This document shows, one piece after another, positions 50,386-59,735 of a DNA stretch of 64,000 nt (positions within the stretch are counted from its first letter, which is position 1; every line of letters begins with the position of its first letter). The position numbers and the translations under genes were made by a program. The DNA is from Achromobacter xylosoxidans (GTDB lineage: Bacteria > Pseudomonadota > Gammaproteobacteria > Burkholderiales > Burkholderiaceae_B). Under the pieces are notes generated by a model that worked only from the letters and a program-made list of their open reading frames with translations, was not told the origin of the DNA and ran no database searches. The DNA lies in assembly GCF_014490035.1 (NCBI RefSeq), contig NZ_CP061008.1, positions 2,046,001-2,110,000 of the forward strand, in the 5' to 3' direction.

Positions 50386-51579
50386 CTACGCCGCGACGTA
50401 GCGGATCCAGCCGGAATCCAGCCAATCCGCCAGGCAGGAGCGCGCTTCGTCGGTCAGGCGGGCGCAGGACGGATCCGAACAATCCAGGCTGCGCGCGTCC
50501 GCCAGCGTGCGCAGGGCGGCGTCCGCGGGCACCATGGCAGTCTCGCCATTGATGAAGAGCTGCTTGCCGCGATAGAGCATGCGGCTGCGCCGGTCCAGCA
50601 CCAGCCGGCCCGCGGCAGGCCAGTCTTCTTCCAGGTCCACGTCCATGCCTTCGGGAGCGTCGAACACGCTGAGATTGCTGGGCTCGGTCAGCCAGCAGCC
50701 CAGGAAGCGCGAGGCGAGCGCGTCGTCGAAGCGCAGCTTTTCCACGGTTTCCAGCGTGGCGGCCACCAGCGCGTCCGGCAGCGCGGCGGGTGTGTCGACC
50801 GCGGGCTGGCCGGGGTCGCGATAGACCGCCGACAGTTTCGGACCGGGCAGGGCGGGCTCGCCATAGGGGCCGCCCAGGAGGCCGACGCGAGCCATGACCT
50901 GGTCCGCGGCCGCTTCGAGCAGCCCGCGCGCCAGCGTTGCCTGCGTGGGCGCGCGAAAACCGATGGAGATGGTCATGCAGCCGTCGCCTACCGCGACGCC
51001 GTCGTGGGCCGCCTGCGGGGGCAGGTAGAGCATGTCGCCGGGCGCCAGCACGGCCGTTTCTTCGGGCTCGAAACGGCTCAGGATCTTCAGCGGCAGGCCC
51101 GGCTCCAGCGACAGGTCCTTCTGGCGGCCATAGCGCCATTCGCGCTCGCCGGCGGCCTGCAGCAGGAACACGTCGTAGCTGTCGAAGTGCGGACCCACGC
51201 CGCCGCCATGGCTGGCGATGCTGATCATCACGTCGTCCAGACGCGCGTCGGGGATGAAGCGGAACAGCTGCATCAGTTCGGATGCGGCATCGCTATGCAG
51301 GTCCACGCTTTGCACCAGCAAGGTCCAATCGCCTTCGTTGTCCTTGGGCAGGCGCGCGAACGGGCCGTTCTCCATTTGCCATTCGCCGTTCTCGCGCCAG
51401 ATCAGGCGCGACTCCACGTCGTCGCGGCGCGCCAGTTTCTTGATGGCGGCGATCGTGACCGGCGGCTTGAAGCCGGGGATGGCCTGGCGGATCAAGAGGG
51501 GCTTGCGCTGCCAGTAGCGGCGCATGAAGTCGTTTGGGCTCTGGTTGCCCAGCAGGGCCAAGGGATGGTCGAGGTTCAT
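50386..51579 (-). CDS. roxA: Ribosomal oxygenase RoxA-like (cupin/JmjC hydroxylase)
   Basis: The 397-residue Fe(II)/2-oxoglutarate oxygenase has the iron triad HxD...H in [16 protein letters not shown] and [23 protein letters not shown], and a C-terminal winged-helix-like region. E. coli YcfD/RoxA hydroxylates an arginine of ribosomal protein uL16; the same role is likely here. It overlaps the end of mutS by four bases (ATGA), so the two are co-transcribed and share whatever promoter drives mutS. Confidence 0.85.
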   Translation of the reverse strand: MNLDHPLALLGNQSPNDFMRRYWQRKPLLIRQAIPGFKPPVTIAAIKKLARRDDVESRLIWRENGEWQMENGPFARLPKDNEGDWTLLVQSVDLHSDAASELMQLFRFIPDARLDDVMISIASHGGGVGPHFDSYDVFLLQAAGEREWRYGRQKDLSLEPGLPLKILSRFEPEETAVLAPGDMLYLPPQAAHDGVAVGDGCMTISIGFRAPTQATLARGLLEAAADQVMARVGLLGGPYGEPALPGPKLSAVYRDPGQPAVDTPAALPDALVAATLETVEKLRFDDALASRFLGCWLTEPSNLSVFDAPEGMDVDLEEDWPAAGRLVLDRRSRMLYRGKQLFINGETAMVPADAALRTLADARSLDCSDPSCARLTDEARSCLADWLDSGWIRYVAA

Positions 51580-54215
51580 TGCAGGTGCTTCTTCAGGCGG
51601 TAGAGGGCGTCCAGCGCTTCGCGCGGGGTCAGGCTGTCGGGGTCGATGGCGGCGAGTTCCTCGCGCAGGGCGTCCAGGGCGTCGAGGTCGTCGGAACGGT
51701 CGGCTTCGGCATAGGCCTGGGCGTCGGCGTCAGCCGCGGCCGCGAACAGGCCAAGCTGCGGCGTGGGTGCGCCTTGGGCCTCCAGGCGCTCCAGCTCGCG
51801 CGAGGCCTGGCGGATCACGGCGGCGGGCACGCCCGCGCGCTGCGCCACCTGGATCCCGTAGCTGCGGCTGGCCGGGCCTTCGCGCACTTCGTGCAGGAAC
51901 ACGATGCCGCCGGCCGATTCGGCCGCGGCCAGGTGCACGTTGGCCGAGGCCGGCTGTTCCGCCGGCAGGCGGGTCAGCTCGAAATAGTGGGTGGCGAACA
52001 GCGTCAGCGCGCGGTTGTGGGCCAGCAGGCGGCAGGCGATGGCCCAGGCCAGCGCCAGGCCGTCGTAGGTGGACGTGCCGCGGCCGATTTCGTCCATCAG
52101 CACCAGGCTGTTGGGTGTGCTGGCCGACAGAATGGCGGCCGCCTCGGTCATTTCCATCATGAAGGTCGAGCGGCCGCCCGCCAGGTCGTCGGCCGCGCCG
52201 ATGCGGGTGAAGATGCGGTCGATCTTGCCGATGCGGGCGCGCGACGCGGGCACGAAGCTGCCGATGCGCGCCAGCAGCACGATCAGCGCCACCTGCCGCA
52301 TGTAGGTCGATTTACCGCCCATGTTCGGGCCGGTGATCAGCAGCATGCGGCGCGCCGGCTCCAGACGGCAGCCGTTGGGGGTGAAGCGCTCGATGGCGTG
52401 TTCCACCACCGGGTGGCGGCCGGCATCGATGTCGATGTCGGCCTGTTCGGACAGTTCGGGCGCGATCCAGTCGTGGCGGCGCGCGTGATCGGCCAGGGCG
52501 GCCAGCGCGTCCAGTTCGGCCAAGGCGGCCGCGCAGTCCGACAGCGGCCGCACGTGCTCGGCCAGCACGTCCAGCAATTGCTCGAACAGCCATTTCTCGC
52601 GGGCCAGCGAACGGTCCTGGGCGGACAGCACTTTGTCTTCCCAGGTCTTGAGTTCAGGGGTGATGTAGCGTTCGGCGTTCTTCAGCGTCTGGCGGCGGCG
52701 GTAGTCCTCCGGCACCTTGGCGGTCTGGCCCTTGGTGACTTCGATGTAGAAGCCATGCACGCGGTTGAACTCCACGCGCAGGTTGCTGATGCCGGTGCGT
52801 TCGCGCTCGCGGGCTTCCAGCTGCACCAGGAAGTCGCCGCCGTCGGCCGCGAGGCCGCGCAGCTCGTCCAGTTCGGCGTCGAAGCCCGCCGCCAGCACGC
52901 CGCCGTCGCGGATGGCGACAGCAGGCTCGGCGGCAATGGCGCGTACCAGCAGGGCGGCCAGGGCCGGGTCCACCGACAGGTGCGAGACCAGTTCGCCCAG
53001 CCGCGGCGAATCCGCCATCGGCTCGACCTGGTCGCGCAGCGCCGGCAGGGCTTGCAGCGCGTCGCGCAGGCTGGCCAGCTCGCGCGGGCGCACCGAACGC
53101 AGCGCCAGGCGGGCGGCGATGCGTTCGATGTCCGGGAAGGCGTTCAATGCGCTGCGCAAGGACTCCAGCAGGCCGGCCGAACCAAAGCCGGCCGCGCCGA
53201 AGGTTTGCTCCATGTCCATGCGGCCCGCCAGCAGCGCCGAGATGGCTTGCTGGCGCGCCAGCGCCTGTTCGTTCTCGCGCAGCGGATGGTGCAGCCAGCG
53301 GCGCAGCAGCCGGCTGCCCATGGGCGTGCGGCAGCCGTCCAGCAACGAGAACAGCGTCGGCGAATCTTCGCCCGACAGCGTCTGCGTCAGCTCCAGGTTG
53401 CGGCGCGTGACCGGGTCCAGCAGCACGTACTGGCCGGGGCGCTCCGCCGACAGGCTCTGCACGTGGGCCAGGGCCTGCGACTGGGTGCGGGCGGCGTAGC
53501 GCAGCAGCGCGCCCGCGGCGCAGATGCCGGCCGGCATGTCTTCGATGTCGAAGCCCGCCAGCGTATCGGTCTTGAAATGCGCCAGCAGGTGCGCGCGCGC
53601 GCTGTCCGCTTCGAAGTGCCAATCGGGCACGCGGGCCCGCGCGCCTTCGAACGGGAAATCGAATTCGGCGCTGTCGGCGCAGACGATCTCGGCCGGCGCG
53701 ATGCGGTGCAGCTCGGATTCCAGCTGCGCCGGCGCACATTCGGTCACGCGGAATTCGCCACTGGCCAGGTTCAGCCAGGCCAGCCCCGCGCGGGGCGCGC
53801 GCGCGGTGCCGCCCACGAACACGGCGGCCAGCGCGCGGTCCGCCTTGGCCGGCAGCAGCGCATCGTCCGTCAGCGTGCCGGGTGTGACGATGCGCACGAT
53901 GCGGCGCTCGACCGGACCCTTGGACGTCGCCGGGTCGCCGATCTGCTCGCAGATGGCGATGGACTCGCCCATGGCGACCAGCCGCGCCAGGTATTGCTCC
54001 ATGGCATGCACCGGCAGCCCGGCCATCGGGATCGGCGTGCCGTTGGACGAACCGCGCTTGGTCAGCGTCAGGTTCAGCAGACGCGCGCCGCGCTCCGCGT
54101 CTTCGTAGAACATTTCATAGAAGTCCCCCATGCGGTAGAACAGCAGCAAGGGACCGGCCTCCGCTTTCAGGCGGAGGTATTGCTGCATCATTGGAGTATG
54201 TTGTGAATCAGTCAC
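51576..54215 (-). CDS. mutS: DNA mismatch repair protein MutS
   Basis: The 879-residue protein has the mismatch-binding motif [15 protein letters not shown] (Phe-x-Glu), the Walker [30 protein letters not shown], and the C-terminal dimer helix. It recognises mismatches and recruits MutL. The only starts are a GTG at 54215 overlapping the prophage HNH stop (GTGA) and an internal ATG near 54191; neither has a clear ribosome site. The first dozen codons are AT-richer than the rest. The native 5' end was probably replaced by prophage integration. Confidence 0.95.
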   Translation of the reverse strand: MTDSQHTPMMQQYLRLKAEAGPLLLFYRMGDFYEMFYEDAERGARLLNLTLTKRGSSNGTPIPMAGLPVHAMEQYLARLVAMGESIAICEQIGDPATSKGPVERRIVRIVTPGTLTDDALLPAKADRALAAVFVGGTARAPRAGLAWLNLASGEFRVTECAPAQLESELHRIAPAEIVCADSAEFDFPFEGARARVPDWHFEADSARAHLLAHFKTDTLAGFDIEDMPAGICAAGALLRYAARTQSQALAHVQSLSAERPGQYVLLDPVTRRNLELTQTLSGEDSPTLFSLLDGCRTPMGSRLLRRWLHHPLRENEQALARQQAISALLAGRMDMEQTFGAAGFGSAGLLESLRSALNAFPDIERIAARLALRSVRPRELASLRDALQALPALRDQVEPMADSPRLGELVSHLSVDPALAALLVRAIAAEPAVAIRDGGVLAAGFDAELDELRGLAADGGDFLVQLEARERERTGISNLRVEFNRVHGFYIEVTKGQTAKVPEDYRRRQTLKNAERYITPELKTWEDKVLSAQDRSLAREKWLFEQLLDVLAEHVRPLSDCAAALAELDALAALADHARRHDWIAPELSEQADIDIDAGRHPVVEHAIERFTPNGCRLEPARRMLLITGPNMGGKSTYMRQVALIVLLARIGSFVPASRARIGKIDRIFTRIGAADDLAGGRSTFMMEMTEAAAILSASTPNSLVLMDEIGRGTSTYDGLALAWAIACRLLAHNRALTLFATHYFELTRLPAEQPASANVHLAAAESAGGIVFLHEVREGPASRSYGIQVAQRAGVPAAVIRQASRELERLEAQGAPTPQLGLFAAAADADAQAYAEADRSDDLDALDALREELAAIDPDSLTPREALDALYRLKKHLQ

Positions 54216-54757
54216 TTACGGTGCAAAGTATTAGACGTGTCTAATAAAAGACGTTTGATGTTGGTCTTGTTGTGGCGAGCAATAGTGTAAAAGACGTCCG
54301 CTCCCCAGGCGTTCAGAGCGTAGTTAACGGCTACACAAACGATGCGGCAGTTATCCTTGTAGTAGCCCTGTGAGCTGTCTATCCGGTCTACGCTGGGGGC
54401 ATAGGGACGTTGCTTGCGCGGGCCGATTTCCTCTAGTGAAAACGGCGTTCCACTAACAGCGCATCGCCAGCCTGCCGAATCGGCTAGAGCGACTGCCTCG
54501 TCTGCGGTCAGGTCGAAAGACAGGCGGCGGCGGCCTATCGCGTTGCTACGTGCCCTGGGCCACACACGATCTCGAATGAACTGCTCCACACCGTAGAACT
54601 TGTGTTGAGTCCTTGTCCCTACCATCCCTATGACGGCCGGTAAGCGCTCCAGGTCTTTGCCTAAGTAGTGCCAGCGTCCGTATTTGACGTAGTAAAAGGC
54701 CCCATGTTTGAAATGCACGTTCGGCGGCATTTCAACGCCGTTGATCGTTCGTGTCAT
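54212..54757 (-). CDS. HNH-type protein with integrase-like N-terminus
   Basis: The 181-residue protein has two parts. Residues about 10-45 ([32 protein letters not shown]) closely resemble the N-terminal arm-binding-type region of the neighbouring integrase (LPPCVYEKHGAYYYVKAGKWTRLAADL). Residues about 95-160 ([49 protein letters not shown]) are an HNH-nuclease-like domain of the phage type. It overlaps integrase by ATGA and mutS by GTGA. It may bind the same arm sites as the integrase; a role in excision or homing is inference. Confidence 0.7.
   Translation of the reverse strand: MTRTINGVEMPPNVHFKHGAFYYVKYGRWHYLGKDLERLPAVIGMVGTRTQHKFYGVEQFIRDRVWPRARSNAIGRRRLSFDLTADEAVALADSAGWRCAVSGTPFSLEEIGPRKQRPYAPSVDRIDSSQGYYKDNCRIVCVAVNYALNAWGADVFYTIARHNKTNIKRLLLDTSNTLHRK
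54230..54245. promoter_or_regulatory. Perfect dyad just upstream of mutS
   Basis: ATTAGAC-GT-GTCTAAT lies 15 bp before the mutS GTG, inside the HNH gene's 3' end. It could be an integrase core-type site of attL/attR or an operator acting on mutS. Confidence 0.45.
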
Positions 54758-55743
54758 GCAGTTTTCTTTGCTTGGCGGCTGAACGTGGGGCCATCAACAA
54801 CAGGCACTTCACGCAGCCGAATGTATCGATCGGTCATCGCCGGAGAAGTATGGCCCGCGAGCATCTGGGCATCCTTCCCTTGGCGTTTCGCATCAGTCAA
54901 AGACTTGGCGCGTAGGTCGTGGATATGGGCGTCTTCCACACCGGCCGCTTCGACAGCCTCTCGCCATCTATCTCGGGTGGTGCCATACGAAGGCGCGGAT
55001 TTGCCATGCGATCTGGTGCGAAACAGGGTCTGGCCCAGAACGTTACCATTTAGAGCATTGGCTCGCGCAATCGCGTCTCGCAGCTCAGGCGTCCAGCGGA
55101 CTAGGAGCTTGGCGCCGGTCTTCTCTTGATCGAAGGCGATACCATCTTCGTTCATGTCAGAACGTTTGATAGCTAAGACATCGCCCACACGCTGGCCAGT
55201 AAGGTACAGCAAATCCATAATGACCTGCATTCGTGGGTTTGCTTTTGCGTAAATGGCGGCGTATTCGGCGTCGGTGATGTAGCGGTGGCGCTTGCCTTCG
55301 GCGTGCCGGCGGATACCTACGCATGGGTTGCTATCGACCAATTGCCACTCAACTGCATGGGCAAACACCGTCTTCAGGAACGAAAGGACGCGATTTGCCA
55401 TATTGGGCGTATCGGCCATGTCCATTTTTAGGGCGGCGACGTGCTTCGGGCGGATCTGATCCGGTGCGAATTCGGCAAACGCATCCTTGATACGCGCTGC
55501 CGCGATCTTGTACTGGTGGATCGTGTTCTTGGACAGCTTGGGTGAAATGTGGGTCAGCACCTTTTCGACGAGCTCGGGCATGCCACCACGCGGGTTATCG
55601 AACCTGCGGGCATACTCGGCCAAAGCCGTAGGCAGATCCGCCGCCAGGCGCGTCCACTTCCCGGCTTTGACGTAGTAGTACGCGCCGTGCTTTTCATAGA
55701 CGCAGGGCGGCAAATGCTTGTCAGACTTGCGCGGACGGCCCAT
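54754..55743 (-). CDS. Tyrosine recombinase (phage integrase)
   Basis: The 329-residue integrase has an N-terminal arm-type region (PPCVYEKHGAYYYVKAGKW), a SAM-like core-binding domain (LSKNTIHQYKIAAARIKDAF), and a catalytic domain. Catalytic residues visible are Arg (YLTGQRVGDVLAI), HxxR (HIHDLRAKSLTDAKRQG), His (LAGHTSPAMTDRYIRL) and the Tyr in that last motif. It should integrate and excise the prophage, with the att site next to it at the mutS 5' end. The DUF4224 gene overlaps its start. Confidence 0.9.
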   Translation of the reverse strand: MGRPRKSDKHLPPCVYEKHGAYYYVKAGKWTRLAADLPTALAEYARRFDNPRGGMPELVEKVLTHISPKLSKNTIHQYKIAAARIKDAFAEFAPDQIRPKHVAALKMDMADTPNMANRVLSFLKTVFAHAVEWQLVDSNPCVGIRRHAEGKRHRYITDAEYAAIYAKANPRMQVIMDLLYLTGQRVGDVLAIKRSDMNEDGIAFDQEKTGAKLLVRWTPELRDAIARANALNGNVLGQTLFRTRSHGKSAPSYGTTRDRWREAVEAAGVEDAHIHDLRAKSLTDAKRQGKDAQMLAGHTSPAMTDRYIRLREVPVVDGPTFSRQAKKTA

Positions 55744-55939
55744 TTCTCAGCCTCATTTGCGGTTCCCGAGACGGGATTGTATCGGGGTGGCCCTTGTCCA
55801 CGTATCGGCGGTAGACCAGCAGGGAGCCGTCCGGGCGTACCTGATACCGGATTCCTAGGGCCTTGAGGACCTTCATCTGGGCAGGTCGCCGCTGGCGAGC
55901 CGTTATCTCGCCGATTTCCTTGTCGGTAAGGGTCAGCAT
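55721..55939 (-). CDS. DUF4224 family protein
   Basis: The 72-residue protein (LTDKEIGEITARQRRPAQMKVLKALGIRYQVRPDGSLLVYRRYVD) matches DUF4224. Members usually sit directly upstream of phage integrases, overlapping their start as here (23 bp), and are suspected to be excisionase-like. The small basic fold fits DNA binding. Confidence 0.85.
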   Translation of the reverse strand: MLTLTDKEIGEITARQRRPAQMKVLKALGIRYQVRPDGSLLVYRRYVDKGHPDTIPSREPQMRLRNGPSAQV

Positions 55940-56033
55940 ATCGCCTCCAAAACGAAGCCCGCGCTAGGCGGGCTGTATCCAATACTTGCGGGTGGTCTTC
56001 AATACTCGGTCAATCTCTTGCTGCATCAGTTGT

Positions 56034-56345
56034 TTAAACCTCGTCTCCTAGAATCGAAGCGGCGTACACGATCCCGTATCTAGCAGCGTCGATCTTCGAG
56101 TTGTTGTGGTCTTGGATGTAAATGTCCAATCCAAGGCCCCGAGGACCGGCAATCTGAACTCTCCCGGGTACGCTGAAGTCGATAGCAAGATCCAGTTCGG
56201 CAGCTAGGCTCAGCGCTTGTCCGCTGTCCTCCAGGGGCTCCCAGACGCGCCCGTTGTGTATGAAAACCCCGCCGACCTCCAACACGCCTTCCCAGGGAAC
56301 ACCTGCCGCCTTCGCAGCGGATTCTGTCATTTGGTCCGGGTTCAC
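56034..56345 (-). CDS. Hypothetical phage protein
   Basis: The 103-residue protein reads VPWEGVLEVGGVFIHNGRVWEPLEDSGQALSLAAELDLAIDFSVPG, then DIYIQDHNNSKIDAARYGIVYAAS. Prophage early proteins in this operon often share the 'W.PL.D..QAL.LA..L...' pattern, also present in the 56927 product. Function unknown. ATGA overlap with the next gene upstream. Confidence 0.6.
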   Translation of the reverse strand: MNPDQMTESAAKAAGVPWEGVLEVGGVFIHNGRVWEPLEDSGQALSLAAELDLAIDFSVPGRVQIAGPRGLGLDIYIQDHNNSKIDAARYGIVYAASILGDEV

Positions 56346-56614
56346 GCTTCCTCCTTCGTCATGGCGGCGTCCAACGCAGAATCCAGTTTCGTCATATCTG
56401 AGAACTTCTCGAATATCGAGGGCGCCTCGTCGGTATTGACCCCACCTTGAGCCGCCACGGCTAAGAGGTTTGGTAAATTCCGCTTCAGGAACACATACCG
56501 CCTCGCCATCGCCACCAGCTCATCGCGCTCGCCCACACTGAGCGTCACGCTGGCTCCGAAGGGCTTGCAGCAGCTAGGGCGCTGGGCGATCTGCTCAAGT
56601 TCTTCTTTGTTCAT
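56342..56614 (-). CDS. Hypothetical phage protein
   Basis: The 90-residue helical protein (TLSVGERDELVAMARRYVFLKRNLPNLLAVAAQGG, SIFEKFSDMTKLDSALDAAM) has a Cys pair near the start (RPSCCKPFG). Function unknown; part of the leftward early operon. Confidence 0.6.
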   Translation of the reverse strand: MNKEELEQIAQRPSCCKPFGASVTLSVGERDELVAMARRYVFLKRNLPNLLAVAAQGGVNTDEAPSIFEKFSDMTKLDSALDAAMTKEEA

Positions 56615-56655
56615 GATTGCCTCATTATTGGCGCGTTAGCGCGGTTAATGACTCA

Positions 56656-56934
56656 TTAACCGTGCTTTTTCGTGTCGTGGAGCAGGATGAACGAGTCAAC
56701 CTGCTGGTAATCACTATCGAACTCGGGCATACGACTGGCAGCCGCGGCTAGAGCTAGACGGGCGCGGCGCAAGGCTTTGATAGCGCTATCCCGCTGCTCA
56801 ACCAGGCCATCCGTGTACTCCTGATAGTCCTTGGCCGCCATTTCCAGATGATCGATGTACGTCTGCGGCTGGCAGTACCGGCAGCAGTCTCCGGTCATGC
56901 GGATGGCGAACGAGCATTTGCATTGATCAGCCAT
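56656..56934 (-). CDS. Hypothetical Cys-rich phage protein
   Basis: The 92-residue protein begins with a likely zinc knuckle (CKCSFAIRMTGDCCRYCQ) followed by a coiled-coil-like helix (HLEMAAKDYQEYTDGLVEQRDSAIKALRRARLALAAAA). The start at 56934 overlaps the upstream gene by 8 bp. It may bind nucleic acid; unproven. Confidence 0.6.
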   Translation of the reverse strand: MADQCKCSFAIRMTGDCCRYCQPQTYIDHLEMAAKDYQEYTDGLVEQRDSAIKALRRARLALAAAASRMPEFDSDYQQVDSFILLHDTKKHG

Positions 56935-57301
56935 ACACCGCGCCTCCGTCGTTGTGCTGCTTGGGGTGGGCCTGGGCGCCGATCTCGGCGGCCGCGCGGA
57001 CGATGGCGCGGCGAGTGGCTTCTCCTGCGTTGTCGCCCATGTATTCTTGGCCGGCCAAGTGGTGTTCATCGGTGTATACCGTCGCGAACATGCTTGAATC
57101 GAAGCGAGAATTCAGCAGAATTGCGATTCCGCCAGGACGTTGAGACAGCTTCACCGCCAGCCGCAGCGCGTCGCCGTCGTCGGTGAGCGGGTTCCATTCC
57201 ACCCATTCGTACTGCTTGCCGTTCTGGGTGATATGCCCGCTGTGGAACTGCTCGCCAATTGCCTGAGCGGCGAGCTCCAGCAATTCCAGATCACTCTGCA
57301 T
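56927..57301 (-). CDS. Hypothetical phage protein
   Basis: The 124-residue protein reads LELLELAAQAIGEQ, GKQYEWVEWNPLTDDGDALRLAVKLSQRPG, and a C-terminal DNAGEATRRAIVRAAAEIGAQ. It shares the 'W.PL.D.GDAL.LAV.L' pattern with the 56034 product, a common theme of small phage early proteins of unknown role. Confidence 0.65.
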   Translation of the reverse strand: MQSDLELLELAAQAIGEQFHSGHITQNGKQYEWVEWNPLTDDGDALRLAVKLSQRPGGIAILLNSRFDSSMFATVYTDEHHLAGQEYMGDNAGEATRRAIVRAAAEIGAQAHPKQHNDGGAVYG

Positions 57302-58667
57302 CGCTGCCTCCCGTTCTCTGCGCTCCCGGTTGCGCGGACAGGGCGGCGAGCTGGGACTTGAGCTTGCGGATGTTCGCGTGGATGTTGCCCACGTCGGGGT
57401 CGCCGTTTTCATCCGGAGGGAACTCGCGGGCATATGCGATGCGGGCAGCTTCCAGTTGCTGAACGCGCACCTCGGCGGCCACTGGCCCGGGCGCGGCAAA
57501 GCTCCACGCTCGCGCTTCCCCGTTTACAGGAGCCGGTAACTCGGCCGCCGCCTCGCTGGCCTGGGGCTGAGCCAGCGAATCACGCAGCTCCTTCAGACCG
57601 TGCAGAATGACCGGCCAGTTCACAGGCCAGTCCTGACCAGCCGGCGCGGCGTTCTCGATGGCGTCGATGGCGAGGTTCAGTGCCAGCTGCCAGCCTCGCG
57701 GCAAATTCGGTACAGCCTCGCTGGCCTGGGGCGCGGCATAGAGCGCTATTCCCGGTTTCCGCCCGTGCTTCCAGTGAACGTCGCCTTGCAGGTCAGTTAC
57801 TGCCACCGGCTTCCGCGCCTCCCCGGCTACAGGGGCGCTTGCCAGGGCGGCACGGCGCGACCATTCAGCCAGAGCGGCCTTGAAGTGCTCGGCATACCCC
57901 TTTTCATCTGCGCCCCAGCGCAGCAGGCTTTCTTCGCCCCATATGCCCTCATCGTCAGGCTCAGGCGGCGTCGGCACGGACAACACTTGCTCGACTTGGC
58001 TCAGGCAGTTTGCGCGGCGAATTACGTTGCCAAGGCACGCCATCAACGTGCTGGGGTTGCGCGCCAAGATGCCTATACCGAACCGGTCATAGACCTGCGT
58101 GAGGGTATCGTCCGCCCGCTCATCGGCTACAGGGGTGCTTGCCCGGGAGCCGATTATTTTTTCGCAAGCCGCACGGTGGGCTGATTCGCTTACCAGGGGA
58201 ATCGCAGACTCGAATCTATCCGCCATGTCAGCGGACTTGAGCAACTTGCCGGAATGACTGCCGAGATACCCGAGAACTGGCACATCCAGCATAGCGAGTA
58301 CGGCCTGAATTTCAGGGTGAATCGCCCGCTCATCGGCCACAGGGGCGCGCACTTGGGCTTTCAAGTGATCGCGGATCATGTAGACCACATCCATATCCGC
58401 GCAGCTATCGCTATGCCCGCATCGTGGGCACACCGAATCTGAGTTCTCCAAGTCCTGTAGAACGCTCTGGAGCATGGCACGGTCAGTGGTCGTGGCTACA
58501 GGGGCGCGCAGCTTGAACAGCACAGCGGATTCGATGGCTTCCATCAGCGCTGAGTAGTTGCGAAATTCTCCCTGGTTGGAAAGCCACGCATCGAAGACAG
58601 CGTTGCGTTCAGCATCAGTTAGGGCGGTTTGCATTGCCGCCTGGGCGGCGGGGGTGTGGTCTGTCAT
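57291..58667 (-). CDS. Multi-module phage early protein
   Basis: The 458-residue protein starts at ATG 58667, with AAGGAG upstream. It is a string of short helical modules joined by near-identical linkers (RAPVADERA, STPVADERA, SAPVAGEARKPVA, PAPVNGEARAW). One module has a Cys4 zinc-knuckle pattern (SVCPRCGHSDSCADMD), another the phage signature GIALYAAPQASE. It resembles the variable Ea-type early proteins of lambdoid phages, which evolve by module shuffling. Individual functions are unknown. Confidence 0.65.
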   Translation of the reverse strand: MTDHTPAAQAAMQTALTDAERNAVFDAWLSNQGEFRNYSALMEAIESAVLFKLRAPVATTTDRAMLQSVLQDLENSDSVCPRCGHSDSCADMDVVYMIRDHLKAQVRAPVADERAIHPEIQAVLAMLDVPVLGYLGSHSGKLLKSADMADRFESAIPLVSESAHRAACEKIIGSRASTPVADERADDTLTQVYDRFGIGILARNPSTLMACLGNVIRRANCLSQVEQVLSVPTPPEPDDEGIWGEESLLRWGADEKGYAEHFKAALAEWSRRAALASAPVAGEARKPVAVTDLQGDVHWKHGRKPGIALYAAPQASEAVPNLPRGWQLALNLAIDAIENAAPAGQDWPVNWPVILHGLKELRDSLAQPQASEAAAELPAPVNGEARAWSFAAPGPVAAEVRVQQLEAARIAYAREFPPDENGDPDVGNIHANIRKLKSQLAALSAQPGAQRTGGSDAE

Positions 58668-58912
58668 GCCCAATACTCCTTGTCAGTCGCATCGGCGATC
58701 TCACGCAGCCGGATAGCCGCGCAGCGCTTGCAGACGACGCCTTTGTCGGTCACATAGTCGATGGTCAGCGTCATAGTCACGTCGATGCGCGCTTCCACGT
58801 CTCGGTCGCGCCACATCGTCATCTTGGCGCCAGTAAAAACCTGACCCTCTTTGATCTCCGACGCGCACAAATCGCACTCGTACTCAGTGACGGTGGTTGT
58901 TTTGATCGGCAT
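58664..58912 (-). CDS. Small zinc-binding phage protein
   Basis: The 82-residue protein has two CxxC pairs: YECDLCASEI near the N-terminus and VVCKRCAAIRL near the C-terminus, separated by a beta-rich part (VEARIDVTMTLTIDYV). It probably folds around one zinc. ATGA overlap with the gene downstream. Confidence 0.65.
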   Translation of the reverse strand: MPIKTTTVTEYECDLCASEIKEGQVFTGAKMTMWRDRDVEARIDVTMTLTIDYVTDKGVVCKRCAAIRLREIADATDKEYWA

Positions 58913-58915
58913 GTC

Positions 58916-59485
58916 TCACCCCTCCTGCTGCTGAGAGGCTGCACGAGCTGCGTCAATCGCGCTGCGTACCGTCTGATGACGAACGCCCTGCGGATCGCCC
59001 GCGACCAAGAAGCCCACGCCGACAATGCTGGAGATCCTGTCCTTGTTGAAGAACCGCCCGTCGTGCTGCTGCAGCCAATCCAGCCGCTCCGCATCTCGCG
59101 CATCGCCAGCAGCGGGAGCGGGGCGGAAGTCGCCCAGGGCACGCGTGTATCTCGCCGCCTTGTTCGCGCCGCCGATGCCATAGTTGGAGAGCCAGGACGC
59201 CTTACGTTCAGCGCTGATAACGTCCAGCGTCTCCGGGTCCATCCAGGCCACGGCCTGCGCATCCCCAGGCGCTACAGAGGCGGGGGAAGACCGGCGATTC
59301 CAGCGCTCTACCGCTTCGTCCTCGGTGTCAGCCACTTGCTCAGCCTGGCAGTCGTTGCAGCCAACGTGGATCGGTGGCACCCACTGGCCTCCAGATCCAT
59401 GCTCGTCCGGTACCGTGAACAAGCAGGTGCTGCCGCAGAACGGGCAACTCAGACGCGGCTTCCAGCCGGCGGGGAGGGTGGTCAT
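58916..59485 (-). CDS. Lar-like zinc-ribbon phage protein
   Basis: The 189-residue protein starts with a zinc ribbon typical of restriction-alleviation Lar-like proteins: LSCPFCGSTCLF, then HVGCNDCQAEQ and EDEAVERWNRR. The C-terminal part (DARDAERLDWLQQHDGRFFNKD, VRSAIDAARAA) is the DUF-type module often appended in phages. A restriction-relief role is suggested by family only. Confidence 0.6.
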   Translation of the reverse strand: MTTLPAGWKPRLSCPFCGSTCLFTVPDEHGSGGQWVPPIHVGCNDCQAEQVADTEDEAVERWNRRSSPASVAPGDAQAVAWMDPETLDVISAERKASWLSNYGIGGANKAARYTRALGDFRPAPAAGDARDAERLDWLQQHDGRFFNKDRISSIVGVGFLVAGDPQGVRHQTVRSAIDAARAASQQQEG

Positions 59486-59486
59486 A

Positions 59487-59651
59487 TCAGGCTCCAGTGA
59501 AAAGGCTCAGCAGATAGCGCCAGAGGAAGTAGAGTCCAGCGTTAAAGAGCGCCAGTCCGATGATTGCGCCCGGAAGACCCCAGGCGATGAGAAGGCTTTC
59601 AACGAAGTCGTCGTCGTCTTCGTTTGGATGCCATTTGTCTTCATTACGCAT
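59487..59651 (-). CDS. Small membrane protein (54 residues)
   Basis: A short gene with GGAG seven bases before its ATG at 59651. It reads MRNEDKWHPNEDDDDFVESLLI then a membrane stretch (WGLPGAIIGLALFNAGLYFLWRYLL). Its stop lies one base before the next ATG, fitting the operon. Function unknown. Confidence 0.6.
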   Translation of the reverse strand: MRNEDKWHPNEDDDDFVESLLIAWGLPGAIIGLALFNAGLYFLWRYLLSLFTGA

Positions 59652-59735
59652 GGGAATCTCCAAGGCAATAGGAGGGCAGCCCCGCCAGCTTTGAGGGGAT
59701 ACGGAGGATGATGCTGGGGGGGGGCTGCAGGGGGA

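Noticed and set aside
51534..54206. An 890-codon open frame on the + strand opposite mutS
   Set aside because: It is the antisense shadow of a high-GC gene; mutS carries all family motifs on the other strand.
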